A stretch of DNA of 64,000 nt, taken from assembly GCA_963580455.1 (NCBI GenBank), contig OY756960.1:22565238-22629237 (forward strand), written 5' to 3'. Position 1 is the first letter of the stretch; every line of letters begins with the position of its first letter. This document shows, piece by piece, positions 13,299-26,464 of the stretch. The notes beneath the pieces were generated by a model. The model worked only from the letters and a program-made list of their open reading frames with translations, had not been told where the DNA came from and searched no databases. Source of the DNA: Euonymus europaeus (Eukaryota; Streptophyta; Magnoliopsida; Celastrales; Celastraceae). A program made the translations under genes and the position numbers.

Positions 13299-15130
13299 CG
13301 TTTCTCTCAGTTCCTCTCTCTGTCTACCCGTCTGTCTGTAGATCCTTTGAAATCTCACAGTCTATGTTAGGTTTCGCACCATTTAAAACACAAATCGCAC
13401 TCAAAACGGTGAATCTAGGACCACAGAAACCAGCTTTAGAGCAGATTTCAGAGAGATATACCACGGGTTAGGTTTTTTTTTTCCTCCTTTGAGAGAGAAA
13501 GGCAACGAGTTTATTTTTTTGAAAAATACCAGCACATGTGAATTAATTTATAGTCATTCAGAAAAATCAAAATTTGTTAAGTTATTTTTGTGTGCGCTTT
13601 TAAGGGAGACTCCAGCGAGGACACAGACACAAGTATCATGTACGGTTCATGAATCTGAGTTAATTTTTTATGTTTCAAATCCGGTTTGCATGGCGAGTAG
13701 GACGTCGACGTTCGGTTTTGATCGATTTTTTTATGTATTCTGATCAAATTATTTATTTGATATTTTGTTTTGGGTCTATATTAATGAGAAACATGTAAAA
13801 AAAATTAAAAAATATATATATTAAAAAGTTCGAGTTCAATTGATTTCGACTTTGTTGATCGTTTTTAGGTTTCTCTGACCGTTTTTGATTTGAAATGTAA
13901 AATTATACATCTTTAATTATTTTTTTTAAGTATCTTGTATATTTTGGCAGTACATCAATTAGGGCACCAAACAAATAAACAAATTTCCCATTTTTGGTAA
14001 GAAATTTTAAATTTGGTTTTGGTAGGATAGAATAATATCCAATTATATGTGGTAAGTAATTAATTATAATATTGATATTTGATTTTGACCAAACTTGACT
14101 ATTTTATCAACAAAAAATAATATTAAAATATAAATTAACTCGAAGTGATCGAACCGTCAATGAAATATGAAGGATGTTAATGTGAAATTTATCATATATG
14201 AAACTAGATTCTATTTATAATCATAATTCGTAAATAGAATTCAGAATACGTTAATGTAAAATTTACGAAATAAGAAATTAAGTCGTATTTATAATCGTGA
14301 TCTATATACGTTTATTATTGAATAACTCATTTAGTATTGTGTATCTGTATTTGTTGACTTAGTTGATAATATGAAATTCGGATTATAAATTTTTTTATTA
14401 GAAAAAAAAAAGAGCCATAGGCCTTTTCTTAAGGTTGGGTCAAAAAGCACTCTATAACCTTCATTGGTCAGCACTTGAAGTTGAACTTACAAAGTAAAAG
14501 TAATTTTTTAAGCAATAAAACCAACTTTTTATTTCCTTAAAATTTGTGACCACAAGCAACATCGCTCTTTACTGTCAATTCCTTACTTTTCTTCATTGTG
14601 TCACTGCAAACTGTTAAGATTAGTTTTCATTCAATTCAATAAGTTGATATCAACGAGAGCGATGTTGAGTTCTAATTTTAACTTCAACAATTTAAATCGT
14701 CATTTATTGTTAATAACTGAGTTGAAACATCTGAACATACGGGGATCAAAATGAAACATATGAAATCCATAAGTGACGACATATTACATTAACCCAAGTA
14801 ATGACGCACTAATATTTTTACTATAAGAAAAAAACGAAGCGATATAGCTCGACTTTGCTAACATATATTAAGTTCCATATTTAGCAACTTTATTAGATAA
14901 TCTCAACCCATTGTGTATGAAGGTGTAGGCACATTCGTCATCATATTAATACTATTAATTAATAATGCCTTGAGAACCGACTCCACTCTTGTTGATAACT
15001 AGGCTTTTAACCTTCGTCATCATTTTAATACTATTAGTAATGCCTTGAGAACCGACTCCACTGTCCTGAGGAAAACGTCAATCAATCGTTTTAGAGGACA
15101 CTAATAGGAAGTGGAATAGAGGACCGGAAC
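13299..15130. other. PDS5-like 5' region and AT-rich spacer
   Basis: 13299-13500 holds the probable 5' untranslated region of the PDS5-like gene, rich in CT on the plus strand. From 13500 to 15130 the sequence is AT-rich with no gene I can support. A near-repeat (ATGCCTTGAGAACCGACTCCAC) occurs at about 14965 and 15041, so a short local duplication is present. Confidence 0.5.
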
Positions 15131-15134
15131 ACCT

Positions 15135-18100
15135 GGAAAGGAAAGTGATCTGGGCCACGAGCCGCTGCTGAATTTATCTGGACTGCTCCTGTCTCCCTTG
15201 CATCGCTGATCAAGATTGCCTTGTTTATGTCTCTTGTAAAGACATAAACAAGGCCTGGAAAATTATATGATGAATGTACTTTAAAAGTACATTATATCTT
15301 CAATATCAAGATAAAGATATCAGTCGGCGATCACTGAAACCACAACTAAAATTTCAGTAGCCATTTCGTAGATCATACCTGGAGACCAAAATTGCTAGCA
15401 TTGCAATGGATGATTCCCTCTTCAACAGAGCTTATTCGGATGACAGGTAAAACCGGACCAAATGGCTCCTCCCATGCTATCCTCATATCAGGTCAAACAT
15501 TATCTTACAACAGTGGCCATATGAAGCTGCCCTCTATCTTGTGCTCCTGGCAAAATGTAGCTCCTTTTTGCTTGGCATCCATTACTAGTCCCTTGATGAA
15601 GTTAGCAGAAGACGCAGTAACAACAGGAGTGATATCACAATCATCCTTGGGTGGCCCAATTGTCAGTTTTGCCACTTTAGCATTCACTTTCTGGACAAGA
15701 AGTATCTGCAACGGATTCCATGACTAGGACAACCTTCACAGCTGTGCATCTTTGGCCGCTGAAAAATACAATCCATACAAAATTATCCGTATTTAGACTA
15801 CGATCTATTCACTTATATACCCATGTAAGCATAAGTGGAGTCAAAATGCTTGAACTGAATAAGTAGGAAAAGAAAAATAAAGGTATCAAGAGTGAAAGTT
15901 TTTGCATGCATATTTGTTGCTGGGGTAAGAGGGCATAGTTACACTACGTAAACCACTTTTTTGCTTTTATTTTACCAATCGTATTAGAAAAACAGCTAAG
16001 AGAGACAAAATTGCGTACCAAAAAGGAAATTTGATTGTTTGCCTTGAGTTACTACATTAACTATCAACACTCTAGAATAAATCAATAAATAGCACAAAAT
16101 CACATACCAAAAAGGAAATTTGATTTCTACACACTGTCAACACTCTAGAATAAATAGCACACAATGAATGACGTGCAAAACAGCAACATCAATGACAAGC
16201 AATGCAGTCGGGGCAAAGAATGCATATTTTGAAGACAATCCATTACTTGTGTTGTAGCTTTTACCTGTAGGAGAAACCTCCTTTAACAATCTTTGCAGCA
16301 GCCAAATCCAGATCAGCATCTTCAAGAACAATGCAGGGATCTTTGCCTCCCAATTCCATCCGAAGAAGGATCATCCCTACCTTCTTCGAGATGGCTATTC
16401 CAGTGTCTCCACCTGTGAAGCAGAATAAAAATACTGTCAGGTGAGAGAAAACACGGTGCCATATCTATTTGCACTGGTTTCAGGGTTTGGAGTGTTCATG
16501 TTTGGACATCATCGATGTCACATTTGGAAATGCACCATTCATTGGCCAGTTAGTGCAGTGATGCACAAGGTCACAAATGTAAATTTCAATGAACTGTACA
16601 GTAAAAAGGGTCTAAGTGTATGGAACATAAAAAAATGTCTTAGTTTGAAAAATTACCTCATACAGCCGACGCCAGGATGCGTAACACAGCTGATAAGGCC
16701 CTTCGGAAAACCAGCCAAAAGAAAGCAGTGGCCATGTGAAGTGCAGCTACAGCACCCAAAACACAATAGAAACATGCATTTATGGATGCAAATACAACTT
16801 GACCTCAGGAAAGCACAATCTTAACTCTGCAATGCAAAGATACTAATTCCCTGGTTTCAACCCATGAGTGCAATAAAGCAACTTTACCGCCTGTTTTTTC
16901 ATAGATGCAAAATTTCTAAGCTACTAAAGTGAATACAACACCAAGAAAGCATACATGCTTCGGGGGACTTCAGCACCAGGGAATTTCCATCAATAATTGC
17001 TGGTGCAATTTTAGAAACAGTAAGATTGACAGGATAATTGAAAGGTGAAATTGCTAATACAACACCAAGTGGGATCTGCAAGTAGAAGCAAGTTCAAATA
17101 GCCCATTAAAAGCCATAAAAATATTGTATTATCATCAACATCAGAGCCTTTGTCCCAAACGATGTCGAGGCCGCTATGCGAATCCAAATGAGAAAATTAG
17201 CAACATTGTATCATTTGAATTCTCCTTCACCATTACTACAGATAAAAAGTTACACTCTCAACAAATCCTAGGAATTGGGATAAGTAAATGCAATAAGATT
17301 CTTTCAGTCAGTTCAATTATACTTATATTCTTTTCTTTTTCTGTTTTTCTCTTGCCCTCATATTATCCCCCAAAATGAAATAAGGAAGCTAACTACATGA
17401 GGGGTTAGTTGAGATACAATTAAAATATTCATGGTCATACGAGCTAGCAAGCAAGTAGTATATCTTTGTTCTCACAAAAACTTCCAAATAGCTGCCAGTC
17501 CTAGAACCATCAACCAAATCTAACTTATTAAGAACTTCATCACCGATTATTGTTGAATTTTCTAGTACTCTTTTTTAATGGCTGACACACCAAATATCCA
17601 GTAGCTACACAAATGAATTGTCTATTGCCTTGCAAATGTCTCTTTTTGATTTTAGCTCTTTACTAATATCAAATATCTCTTATATCAATGTTAAATGGGA
17701 TCATGATATTGAAGAATTAACTTCATAATATTACTATTTTTAGACTAAGATAACGATGTTAGACATACTCTCAACCAAATGCATGCTTAAGTAAAAAAAT
17801 AATGAAAGCATCCAAGGCATTAGCAATCAAGTCAACTGACCCATTGGCTCAGGTTTGGTCAATCTCTATAATGGGTGAACTGATTCCTCACTTGCATTTT
17901 CTTTCTCTAATGCAAAAATTCTGGCTTAAAATTCCAGGTTTGAAAAAATCAAATGTAAATATAATTAAGCACAGTTGTTTCATCAACTGAAATTACAGAG
18001 AGATCCTTATGACATTTAGCTGAATATTCCAAACATATTCTACTATTCCTCGTAGAAAATTATGAAAAATAACTTGGCTTTAATAGTTTAATTTATACGC

Positions 18101-19035
18101 AAAAAAAATTCAACGACACCTCTATCAGCCACCCCAAAAACAAAGCCACATGACAAAGTATATTTTGAAGTCACTAAAATATGGAACAAAATAAATATGG
18201 CCACAATCCCATACCATCAATTAAAGATGAGAGAGTACAATGTAACAACCAGAACTCTAGAAAAATGAGATCCCCTTTGAAGTAAGACAGTATTTGGTTC
18301 TTTCATTCCCAGGGAAACTATCAGAAACCAGAAACTCCCCTTCCCCTAAAATTATAACTCCTCCTTCAGCACAGTATAACACTAAATCCCCAGACCTAAC
18401 AACCTGCATCACAAGCAGGCAAACCCAGATTGCAAAAAATAACAACAAAAAAAGGGCGGGAAACTGATTACCCATCACAGTAAAACTAACATTCATATTT
18501 CTGATTAGTAATTTCTAGCCCAAGCAATCAAATAAAGCAAGAAAGATACTTCAAATGGCTAATCATTGCAACAAAATATGAAGACAGAGCGAGTTCCCAT
18601 CTATAAAATCACATACCCCAATGACTGCATCTTTTGCAGGTTTAGCAATCTCCTTGACAAGGCACTCTGCAATAGGGTTTTTGTGCTCTTTCAAAATAGC
18701 AGCTGCTTTATCAAGCAACTCCGCTCTTTTCCACTTTGCCCGTGATTTCTAGGCCACTTTCGCTATCTCTATGATCTTCTTAACCTCCTCTTGAGTACAA
18801 GCTTCATTAAAAATGAAACATACCCATATAATCATTTGTACCAAAACTGAATTAAACCCAAATTTGAATGAGAAAATTTGGTAACTTGAACTCTGAATTG
18901 TACACTTCTGGTTGTGGGATTGATGATGTGGACTGATTTTCCTGAAGATGATTTCTTCGACTCGCCATCTGAGTAGTACTTGAAAAGCCCATCTTCTCTG
19001 TCTATGATCTCTGCAAACACTCCAGTTGATGCCAT
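15135..19035 (-). pseudogene. GAPN-like (pseudogene): Unprocessed pseudogene of NADP-dependent non-phosphorylating GAPDH (GAPN, ALDH11)
   Basis: Exon-like blocks follow GAPN order on the minus strand. They are 19035-18886 (MASTGVFAEIIDREDGLFKY), about 18815-18617, 18405-18276 (DSFPGNERTKYCLTSK), 17077-16957 ([20 protein letters not shown]), about 16760-16660, 16418-16262 (MELGGKDPCIVLEDADLDL), 15758-15540, 15530-15390 (MRIAWEEPFGPVLPVIRI) and 15255-15135 (DINKAILISDARETGAVQIN). Working GAPN oxidises glyceraldehyde-3-phosphate to 3-phosphoglycerate in the cytosol, making NADPH. Lesions: an in-frame TAG at 18749-18751 with a nearby three-codon loss; a frameshift before LAGFPKGLISC near 16700; a frameshift near 15705; TAA and TGA at 15505-15507 and 15493-15495. 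The final exon is missing and the exon 1 donor is doubtful. Introns remain, so this is a duplicated gene that decayed, not a retrocopy. Confidence 0.93.
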
Positions 19036-19226
19036 CCCTTCTGAGTTTTCCTCTTACGCCCGCTATCTGTTTGGGGTCGCTTTAGTTTTTACTCTGGAGA
19101 CGTGCGAAGCCAAAGAGAGAGCCACGTAACCGTTTGGGTGGATTTTTCTTTCTGCGGTTCCGACGTGGGGGAATACATGCAACGGTCTTGTTTTGCCGTT
19201 TCGGTGGCTGAGAGAGGGTCATTTTT

Positions 19227-20832
19227 GGGAGTTTATTCCGATACGGCATTCGTATCATTAATATCCACAATTGAGTATCAGATTTCAAAAAATTTAATCT
19301 ACCATTTCTTCAAAGCTACATGACAAATGACAAATCGAATCTCACAATTTTTCATACAATTCAATTTTTCATTAAAAAAATTATATTTTATGTTACCAAT
19401 GTTAACTTTTGTCTTTTATGTTTGTGGACAGGACTAACACAACTTGACACGCCTGAAAAAAACTCCTTGAACAAGTTTTGACAAGCTTAAAGTACGTGTA
19501 TTAATTACAAGATTTGGCAAACAAAATCATGCAAATAATTCAAGCTTTCACGTGCTTTGTCACCTATTGTCAAGCTTCACAAGATAAGCTTTATCACAAA
19601 ATCATGCAAATAATATTCTAAACAGATCATTAATTTAAATATTGAACGATCATTAATTTTAATTAAATATTTATTAATGTTTATTAGGATTAGACCTCAT
19701 AGTGTGTCCTACAATGTGACAAAAGCCACAACGATAGGGTCTATGAGCACCATCTCTGGCATTCGTCTTATTGTGAAGGCAAGTAGACTGAGACCGGTCT
19801 TTCTTATTAATTCCTTCATAAATTAGGATCTGAAACAATAATTGAGTCACAATAAGTAGCCCAAGTTGATCGGTCCGGTACTTGAAATTGCAGAATTTGA
19901 GATAACAATCAAATGCATATGAGGTGGAAATATTTCATCATCAACCAGAGGTATTTGAAGTGAAACATGCATCATCAAGATTAAACCGCCCGTCCACACC
20001 TCGAGTTTCAAATGTTGTTGATTTGGGCAATGTCATATGTACAGGTAACGAGTGATTGATCTGTCATTACCCTTGTTCACATGTTATTGTTGTATGTGCT
20101 GTTCGAAGAATTAATTGATCTCAGTTTATGAACGAATATTATTTCATGCAGAGTTATATCAATACTTGGGCTCCGATGTTTTTCCAATACTCGACTAGTC
20201 AACTTGTCCCACTTATTATGGCTCAGTTATTGTTTTAGATCCTAATTTGCGAAGTAGTAAGAAAGGTCGGCATCAATGTACTCGCCTTCATAATGAGATG
20301 GATGCCAAAGCTCATAGACTCGTCGTTGTGACCTGTGTCACACTGTATGACACACTAGGAGGTCTTTTCCTAATATAAATTAGTGAATATTTAATTAACA
20401 GATGTTTAATTAAAATTAGAGAATGTCTAATTAACGAATGTTTAATTAAAAATTAATGAATGGTTGTTCAATATTTAAATTAATGACCTGCTTAAAATAT
20501 TTTTTGCATGATTTTGTTTGTCAAATATTGTATTTTTTTTTTTTTTTTTGTAATTAATACAAATACTTTAAGCTTGCTGAACAAGCCTGTCAAGTTGTGT
20601 CAATCTTGTCGACAAACATAAAAGACAAAAGTTGACATAAGTAACGTAAAATATAGTTTTTTTAATGAGAAATTGAATTGCAGGAAAAGTTGTGAGATTG
20701 GGTTTGTCACGTAGGTTTAGAGTGGTAGATTGAATTTTTTTAAAATCAGCTGTTAGATTGAAATTTTTTTGAAATCGGATGTTAAATTGAAAAATATTAA
20801 TGGTACGGATGATATAACGGAATATTTTTCCC
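19227..20832. mobile_element. Long-terminal-inverted-repeat DNA transposon (MULE/foldback type), non-autonomous
   Basis: The two ends are inverted copies of each other for about 650 bp: left arm about 19227-19900, right arm about 20165-20832. Landmarks are the outer GGGAGTTTATTCCG against CGGAATATTTTTCCC; CTTTTGTCTTTTATGTTTGT near 19411 against its complement near 20620; and AATTAGGATCTGAAACAATAA near 19823 against its complement near 20240. Only about 260 bp of unique centre remains and no transposase is encoded. Very long arms and a GGGA end suggest a Mutator-like family. The flanks share only ATTTTT, so a 9-bp target duplication is not clear. It lies 190 bp upstream of the GAPN pseudogene start. 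Confidence 0.8.
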
Positions 20833-22714
20833 ATTTTTGATGATATGACACCTTGACTATGCTGACTATAGTACAACCACAATTGTTAGATTCTTACTGT
20901 AGAAAATCACTCGAGCGTGAAATTTTCGGGCCCAAAATTGATATGGGCCGAGCTGTGGCTTACCCGACTCATTATGTTCAATATATTAGTCCAGTCCACT
21001 TTCTACACTCCTATATAACATGCCTAAGGGTTTTCTTATTGATGATAGTGATGATATTGACCGTGACCTTGATACGGAGTTGGAGCTTCTAACTAAGATG
21101 AATGTGCTAACTATGGATATGATACTTGAAATAGACCGATTTTATATCACCCTTCAATTCGAATTAACAAAAGCAATGTCTCCTTGCATAATATGGACTC
21201 CAAACATTCATGATCTGAACGTGAATGAGTCAAATTCTTATCCCTCAATCTATTAGTGAACTATCTCTCCAGGGATTGTGAAAGATGTTCCACTAGAGAT
21301 ATCCCTCCCGCTATGAACCTCCTCTTAAGATCTCGACTGTACCCCATTCGAGAAGGGCTTGATTCCCCTCTATAATCCTATTAAAGCAGCTTGCCTCGCC
21401 CCTATTGAGTAAGGCAAAGACTTGACCAAAGATCCCTCCTCTCTTTTGATATTACATTTTGGAAAATGTTAGGGTGCCAATAGGTACTAAAAAGTAACTC
21501 AATTTCATGTGGCACGTCACATGTGATTATGATGTAAGATTATTTTTGAATTCCTTTCTTTTTTCTACTTCTCTTTTATTCAAAATTTGAAAATCAAATA
21601 CTTGCTCTTAAATTTCTCTAATTTCTCTCATAAGTTTTTGTTTCTCTATAGATGACAAATGAGGACGAACAACTGTAATGACATTTTTTTCCAAATATAC
21701 TTACGATTAATTTTTTTTTGCCCTACGTAATTGAGATTACTTTTTTTTCCCATATAGACTTGTGATTATGTTGGGTGTATTTGGATTAACATTTGAGATT
21801 TAACATTTTAGATAGTATAATGTTAGAGGTGGGCAAATTGACTCGATTTGTGTTGAGATTAACTTGTTCTTTAGGTTTTTTTGAATATGGTAATCGAGGG
21901 CTTCCATTTTGGGGATCCGTTGCTCCGATTGATGGTTGAAAAGAGGAGCTTTGGTGGGGGTGGGGGTGGGGGTGGTGGTGGGTTTTTTGTCGGAGGGAAA
22001 AATGGAGAGAAGATAAAAAAAGTTCGAAGGTAAAAGAATTGTCACATAGATTTGAGTACTATTCCACACTAAAATGTTCGGGTGTTTAGCAAAATTGTTT
22101 CATTTTTTCTTACAATAAATTAAAAAAAGTAATAACGATAATTATGCAAAATTATAAATTCGATAATATTTTGTTTCTCTAAAAAAATAAAATTCAAAGG
22201 AAAAAAAATTGAGATGTTTTGAACCGTTAGATTATATAACACATTATCATATCATTTTTTCTCCATAATCAACATTTAAACATATGATCGAACGGTCAAA
22301 CAACTGCCATGTCAGTCTTCGTCAGACCATAACCTCTGTCCAAAATAATCTTTCCACTTCGACTATTATTCCACGTGTAACTCTTCCATTGGATATTGCT
22401 ATGTCATAAGCGTGTCCTCGTGTTCCAAGTTTTATTTCCCTCTCTATCACAACCCAAACCAGATTTACAGATCCATCGCAACTCCCACGAACGAAAGGAG
22501 AGAATAAACGATAGTTCATCACCCTTTCTCTGTGGATGTTGAGACTTGAGAGATTATAATCGTGGCTTCTACCGGGTCGGATTCGCTTCATCGGAGAAAA
22601 TCTAAACCTTCCTCCGCTCAGGCTTCATCTTCCGCTCCGACTAGGATCGTGTACAGGGAGTCAAGAGATTTCCCTTTCTGGCAGCAGAACTGGTTTATCG
22701 GATTACTCTCAGTA
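20833..22714. other. Spacer and promoter/5' leader of SDF2
   Basis: No gene is supported in 20833-22500. A G-rich run with GGTGGGGGTGGGGGTGGG lies at about 21953-21985. The frame leading into SDF2 is open from about 22562 but has no ATG before 22715, so 22500-22714 is taken as the 5' leader. Confidence 0.5.
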
Positions 22715-25007
22715 ATGGCTCTAGGCTTCTTCGCCCTCGCTATCTTTCTCTTCCTCAACCTCGATGTCGATCACAGCTCCTTCTCCTCCGCATCCGCAGC
22801 TTCCTCCGCCGAAGGTGTTGAGGTTCGATTCGCGAATCAAGCGTTGTGCGTGTGATGTTTTTTTTTGGGAATATTTTTATATATACATTTTTTGTGATTT
22901 AGATTACCTACGGGACGGTGCTTAAGCTGATGCACGAGAGGACCAAGTTTAGACTGCATTCTCACGAAGTGCCGTATGGGTCTGGCAGTGGACAGCAATC
23001 TGTTACGGGCTTTCCCAATGTTGATGATTCTAATAGCTACTGGGTACTCCCTCCCTCCCTCCCTCTCCTTTATCTATCATGACTTTCTTGATGCTGTAGG
23101 AAAGGTTTTTGGTTATTTCATTTGATCTAAATGAATGTTGCTGGGGACATTAAATTTATGGTGCAACTATGGAAATTTTAACTGCGATTGTATTTCTGAA
23201 TCCAAGGGCCTAGCCCTCATTGTTGCATTAATTAAAATATAGTTTGTTAGAGTGTGTGTTGCTTGCTTAGAAAGCCTGTAGAGTTGTTTTATCCAGGAAA
23301 TGCTTCTTTTAGAACAATCTTGCTTCGTTTGTCCAGCCCGTTTATATTTATTCTATGATTGGCGGATTATGTCTTTAAACTTCTATTTCTCTGGAGTCCT
23401 GAAGTTTTCTTTGCATGCTCTAGGAGATGTTTGATATGTCTGTAAGGAAGTTGATTTGTAGTTAGTATTGGCATTTTAACAATTTTCCTTTATACTTATC
23501 TCTGCTCGTAGTTCCTCTACTCAAATTTAGTTGATTTTTTTGTCTGCTTTAGTTTGAATTTAATCAAGTTGGGTTTTCCTTCTCAGATTGTGAGGCCTGA
23601 ACCCGATACATCGGCCAAACAAGGTGACGCCATCAAAAGCGGGACCATCATCCGTTTGCAGCACACTAGGACTAGAAAATGGCTGCATAGTCATTTGCAT
23701 GCATCTCCAATATCAGGCAATTTAGAGGTATGGATATGCTACCAATTAGTTGGTGCAAGGTGTTCTTCTGGTTTGAACATCATATTATTGTTTGTGAACT
23801 TTGTAGAATTCGCTAGATTTACCACATATGAATAATCATGCAAGCCTCACTTTCCTGGGCATAGGTTAGTTGCTATGGAGGTGAGAATGATTCTGATACT
23901 GGGGATTACTGGAGGTAAGATATCAAATAAGTCCTATTAGGGTTATGACAACATTCTCTGCTGAAATGTCACCTTACACTGAGTTTTACTTCTTTCAGGC
24001 TTGTAATTGAAGGGAATGGGGAGACTTGGAAGCAAGATCAAAGAATTCGGCTTCAACACGTTGACACTGGTGGCTACCTTCACAGTCATGACAAGAAATA
24101 CTCTCGAATTGCTGGGGGACAGCAAGAGGTAAGTTATAGAGCTATGAAACCTTCCATTAAAATTTAAACGCTAGTGGTGTTATAAACTCATGCCAGATGT
24201 TCAGGCAGTTTTAGATTATGCTGTTACAATCATTAGTATATGTTCTTAGTTTTGCAATATTATTACGGGGCGTTTGGTTGCTAATTCAATGAGTGCGAGC
24301 GTGAGACGAGTGTGAAATGAGTATATCATGTTTGGTATGAAATGAAGAATAAGCATGAGTGTTTAAATTTTAATTGTTCTTACTTATTAATCTCTCTTGT
24401 GTAGATTAGTCAATCCCGTCATTTTGGTGTGTTTGGCTAATCTCCGTAAGAATGTGGATGGGATGTGTTTGAGATTCCAAACTCTCAAAATCAACCAAAC
24501 AATGGAATGAGTGATTCCCACACTCATCTCACTTCATTCTTCTCCTCTAAATATCAATCAAATGCCCCATAGTAGTCCTACGATATATGCTATTGAAGTT
24601 AAAGTAGAAATTTAAACATGAGGCCTGGACAGCAAATTGTTGAGAAGTGAGAATAAGTTGTTTTATGTGATTTTTCTTTTTACATCCTTTGCCATCGTTT
24701 AAAAAGTGTTGACTATGATTCAATGGGAGCATAACCTTTTATTATTTGGGTGATAAAAATCTTGAGAGCTAATTCCTCCCAACCTACTTGATATCTGTCC
24801 TTGAGTCGATGGGTAAAAACTCTAAACAACTTCTGTTAGTAGGTTTCTACAGAAGTCCTGAACTATGCTTACTCAGTATGCTAGTTATCCATTATTGATC
24901 AATCTATGTGCTTGCTTGTGTAGGTTTGTGGTCTCCGAGAAAAGCGTGCTGATAATATTTGGTTGGCAGCAGAAGGCGTCTACCTCCCTGTTACTGAAAG
25001 CAAGTAG
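22715..25007 (+). CDS. SDF2: SDF2 (stromal cell-derived factor 2-like, MIR-domain ER protein)
   Basis: Six exons join in frame to 217 residues: 22715-22822, 22903-23043, 23587-23727, 23865-23914, 23999-24128, 24924-25007. The N-terminus MALGFFALAIFLFLNLDV is a signal peptide, then MIR repeats follow. Recognisable blocks are ITYGTVLKLMHERTKFRLHS, SGQQSVTGFPNVDDSNSYW, RLQHTRTRKWLHSHLHASPI and ADNIWLAAEGVYLPVTESK. In Arabidopsis SDF2 acts in the endoplasmic reticulum lumen with HSP40/BiP-type partners in quality control of receptors such as EFR and in the unfolded protein response. Length agrees with the family (about 218). The ATG at 22715 is preferred because upstream codons in the same open frame contain no ATG. 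All junctions are GT-AG. Confidence 0.95.
24267..24568. mobile_element. MITE in the last SDF2 intron
   Basis: Inverted ends match: GGGGCGTTTGGTTGCTAATT on the left and, reversed, GGGGCATTTGATTGATATTT on the right, followed by shared GAGTG motifs further in. About 300 bp, no coding sequence. I could not define the target duplication, so the superfamily is left open. Confidence 0.75.
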
Positions 25008-25485
25008 ATATTAGTTTCTACAAGAATCATTAACTTGTAAAAAACAGGTACTTGGGTTTTGAATTTTTGGGGGCTTGTGCCTGTTTCTATAATAGCTGTA
25101 GATATCCTCCTTGATGAAGGAAGATAACATGTTCTAGAGTCAAAAACTTATTCGATGTTGATGTTTATCTTTATCTTATGCAATGTATGCCCAATATATT
25201 TTGAGACATGTAATAATATTGATTCAGCAACCTGATTTTTTTTTTTTTGGTTGAGAATAACGACTTCATTTCGATTAGAAAAGAGAGTCAGCAGTTACAT
25301 GAGCAAGAACCTGCGAGGGACATGCCCCATAAAGAAAAACATCCTGATGGGGAGTATAGCCATCGAATGGGGAGTTGCCGCGGAAGACAGTTTAAGGAGA
25401 TGTTTCAGAAGGTTTGTACTGTATTTTCAGAGGAAGAAGTTGTGCTGATTGTGAATGTTTTCTGGGCCTTGTGGTTATTAGAAAC
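25008..25485. other. SDF2 3' untranslated region and a retroelement-like tail
   Basis: 25008-25235 is the likely SDF2 3' untranslated region. From 25236 a T run is followed by GAATAACGACTTCATTTCGA and about 200 bp of moderately GC-rich sequence. This layout suggests the 3' end of a LINE on the minus strand. No enzyme domain remains in it. Confidence 0.35.
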
Positions 25486-25488
25486 TTA

Positions 25489-25758
25489 GGTTATGCTTGG
25501 GAGAGGGGTTGTGAGGAGTTGAGTTAGGAGGGGTAGGGTTGGAAAAGATTCATAAAAGTGAATACTTGCTTGGTACAAGAGAGGTTGAGAGGGGTTTGAT
25601 AGTTTTTAATGTGAGTGAACACCTCTCAACTCCTCATTTTGAGGGGTTGGGAGGGGTTCGTGAATCCCTCCGAACACTTGAGGTGTTCGCGCTAAGCAAT
25701 GATTCGGAGGGGTTCGCTAACATCCCAACCTCACCCAACACCTCTCTCAAGCAAGGTC
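25489..25758. mobile_element. MITE A (PIF/Harbinger-like), TTA target duplication
   Basis: Inverted ends GGTTATGCTTGGGAGAGG and, reversed, GACCTTGCTTGAGAGAGG. The element is flanked by TTA at 25486-25488 and 25759-25761, the usual target duplication of PIF/Harbinger elements. It is 270 bp and non-coding, and its interior is G-rich on one side and C-rich on the other. Confidence 0.75.
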
Positions 25759-25822
25759 TTAAGATTGTCTGAGACAATATTTGCTTGACCCCTCGAAAAC
25801 CTCAACTCTAGGTAAATATTTA

Positions 25823-26211
25823 AGGGTTTGCTTGGATTAGAGGTTTGGAGGGTTAGGTAAGGAGAGTTAAGTTGGGGTAGTGATTATATAACTTGCTTGG
25901 TTTTAAGTAAGAAATAGTTATGAGGGTAGTGTAGGGAATAAATTATCTCCCTACTCTACCCTTATTAAATGATAATTGTAGCTCCTTGATTTGAGAGTTC
26001 GAAGGGTAGAGTTTAATGTCTAAATTATTTAATTTACCTTACTCGACCACACTTTACTTCTTATCCAAACAAAATTAATAATTTATACTTTAATTAACTC
26101 TTATTTCATCTAATAAAGGTAAAGTTTCATTTAATTACTCAACCCCACTTGATTCTCATTTATACTACTCCACTTAACACTCATTTTTTTTATCCAATTT
26201 CAATCAAGCCC
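25823..26211. mobile_element. MITE B (PIF/Harbinger-like), abutting MITE C
   Basis: Inverted ends AGGGTTTGCTTGGATTAG and, reversed, GGGCTTGATTGAAATTGG. It is flanked by TTA at 25820-25822 and 26212-26214. The interior is AT-rich and non-coding. Confidence 0.7.
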
Positions 26212-26214
26212 TTA

Positions 26215-26464
26215 GGCTTTGCTTGAATTGAGTAGGGGAAAAAAATAAGGGGAGTTAAGTGAAATTAAGTAGAGAGAAGTTAAGTGAAGAGGAGGAAAAA
26301 TTTATAGTACATAATTTTGTTTGAATTGAGGGAGAGTTAAATGATATGTGTTTATTGTCTCTTTAATTGGATTGGAGTTTTGAGTGAAAAAGAGTAATGA
26401 AAATATTATAGTTACTAAAATACCATCACTTAACTCCCTTCTCTCTTACCCTTCAATCCAAGCA
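26215..26464. mobile_element. MITE C (PIF/Harbinger-like)
   Basis: Inverted ends GGCTTTGCTTGAATTGAG and, reversed, TGCTTGGATTGAAGGGTAAG. It is flanked by TTA at 26212-26214 (shared with MITE B) and 26465-26467. About 250 bp, non-coding. Confidence 0.7.

Noticed and set aside
22562..22714. N-terminal extension of SDF2 (51 in-frame codons upstream)
   Set aside because: The open frame begins at GTG and contains no ATG before 22715. The normal SDF2 signal peptide starts at MALGFF.
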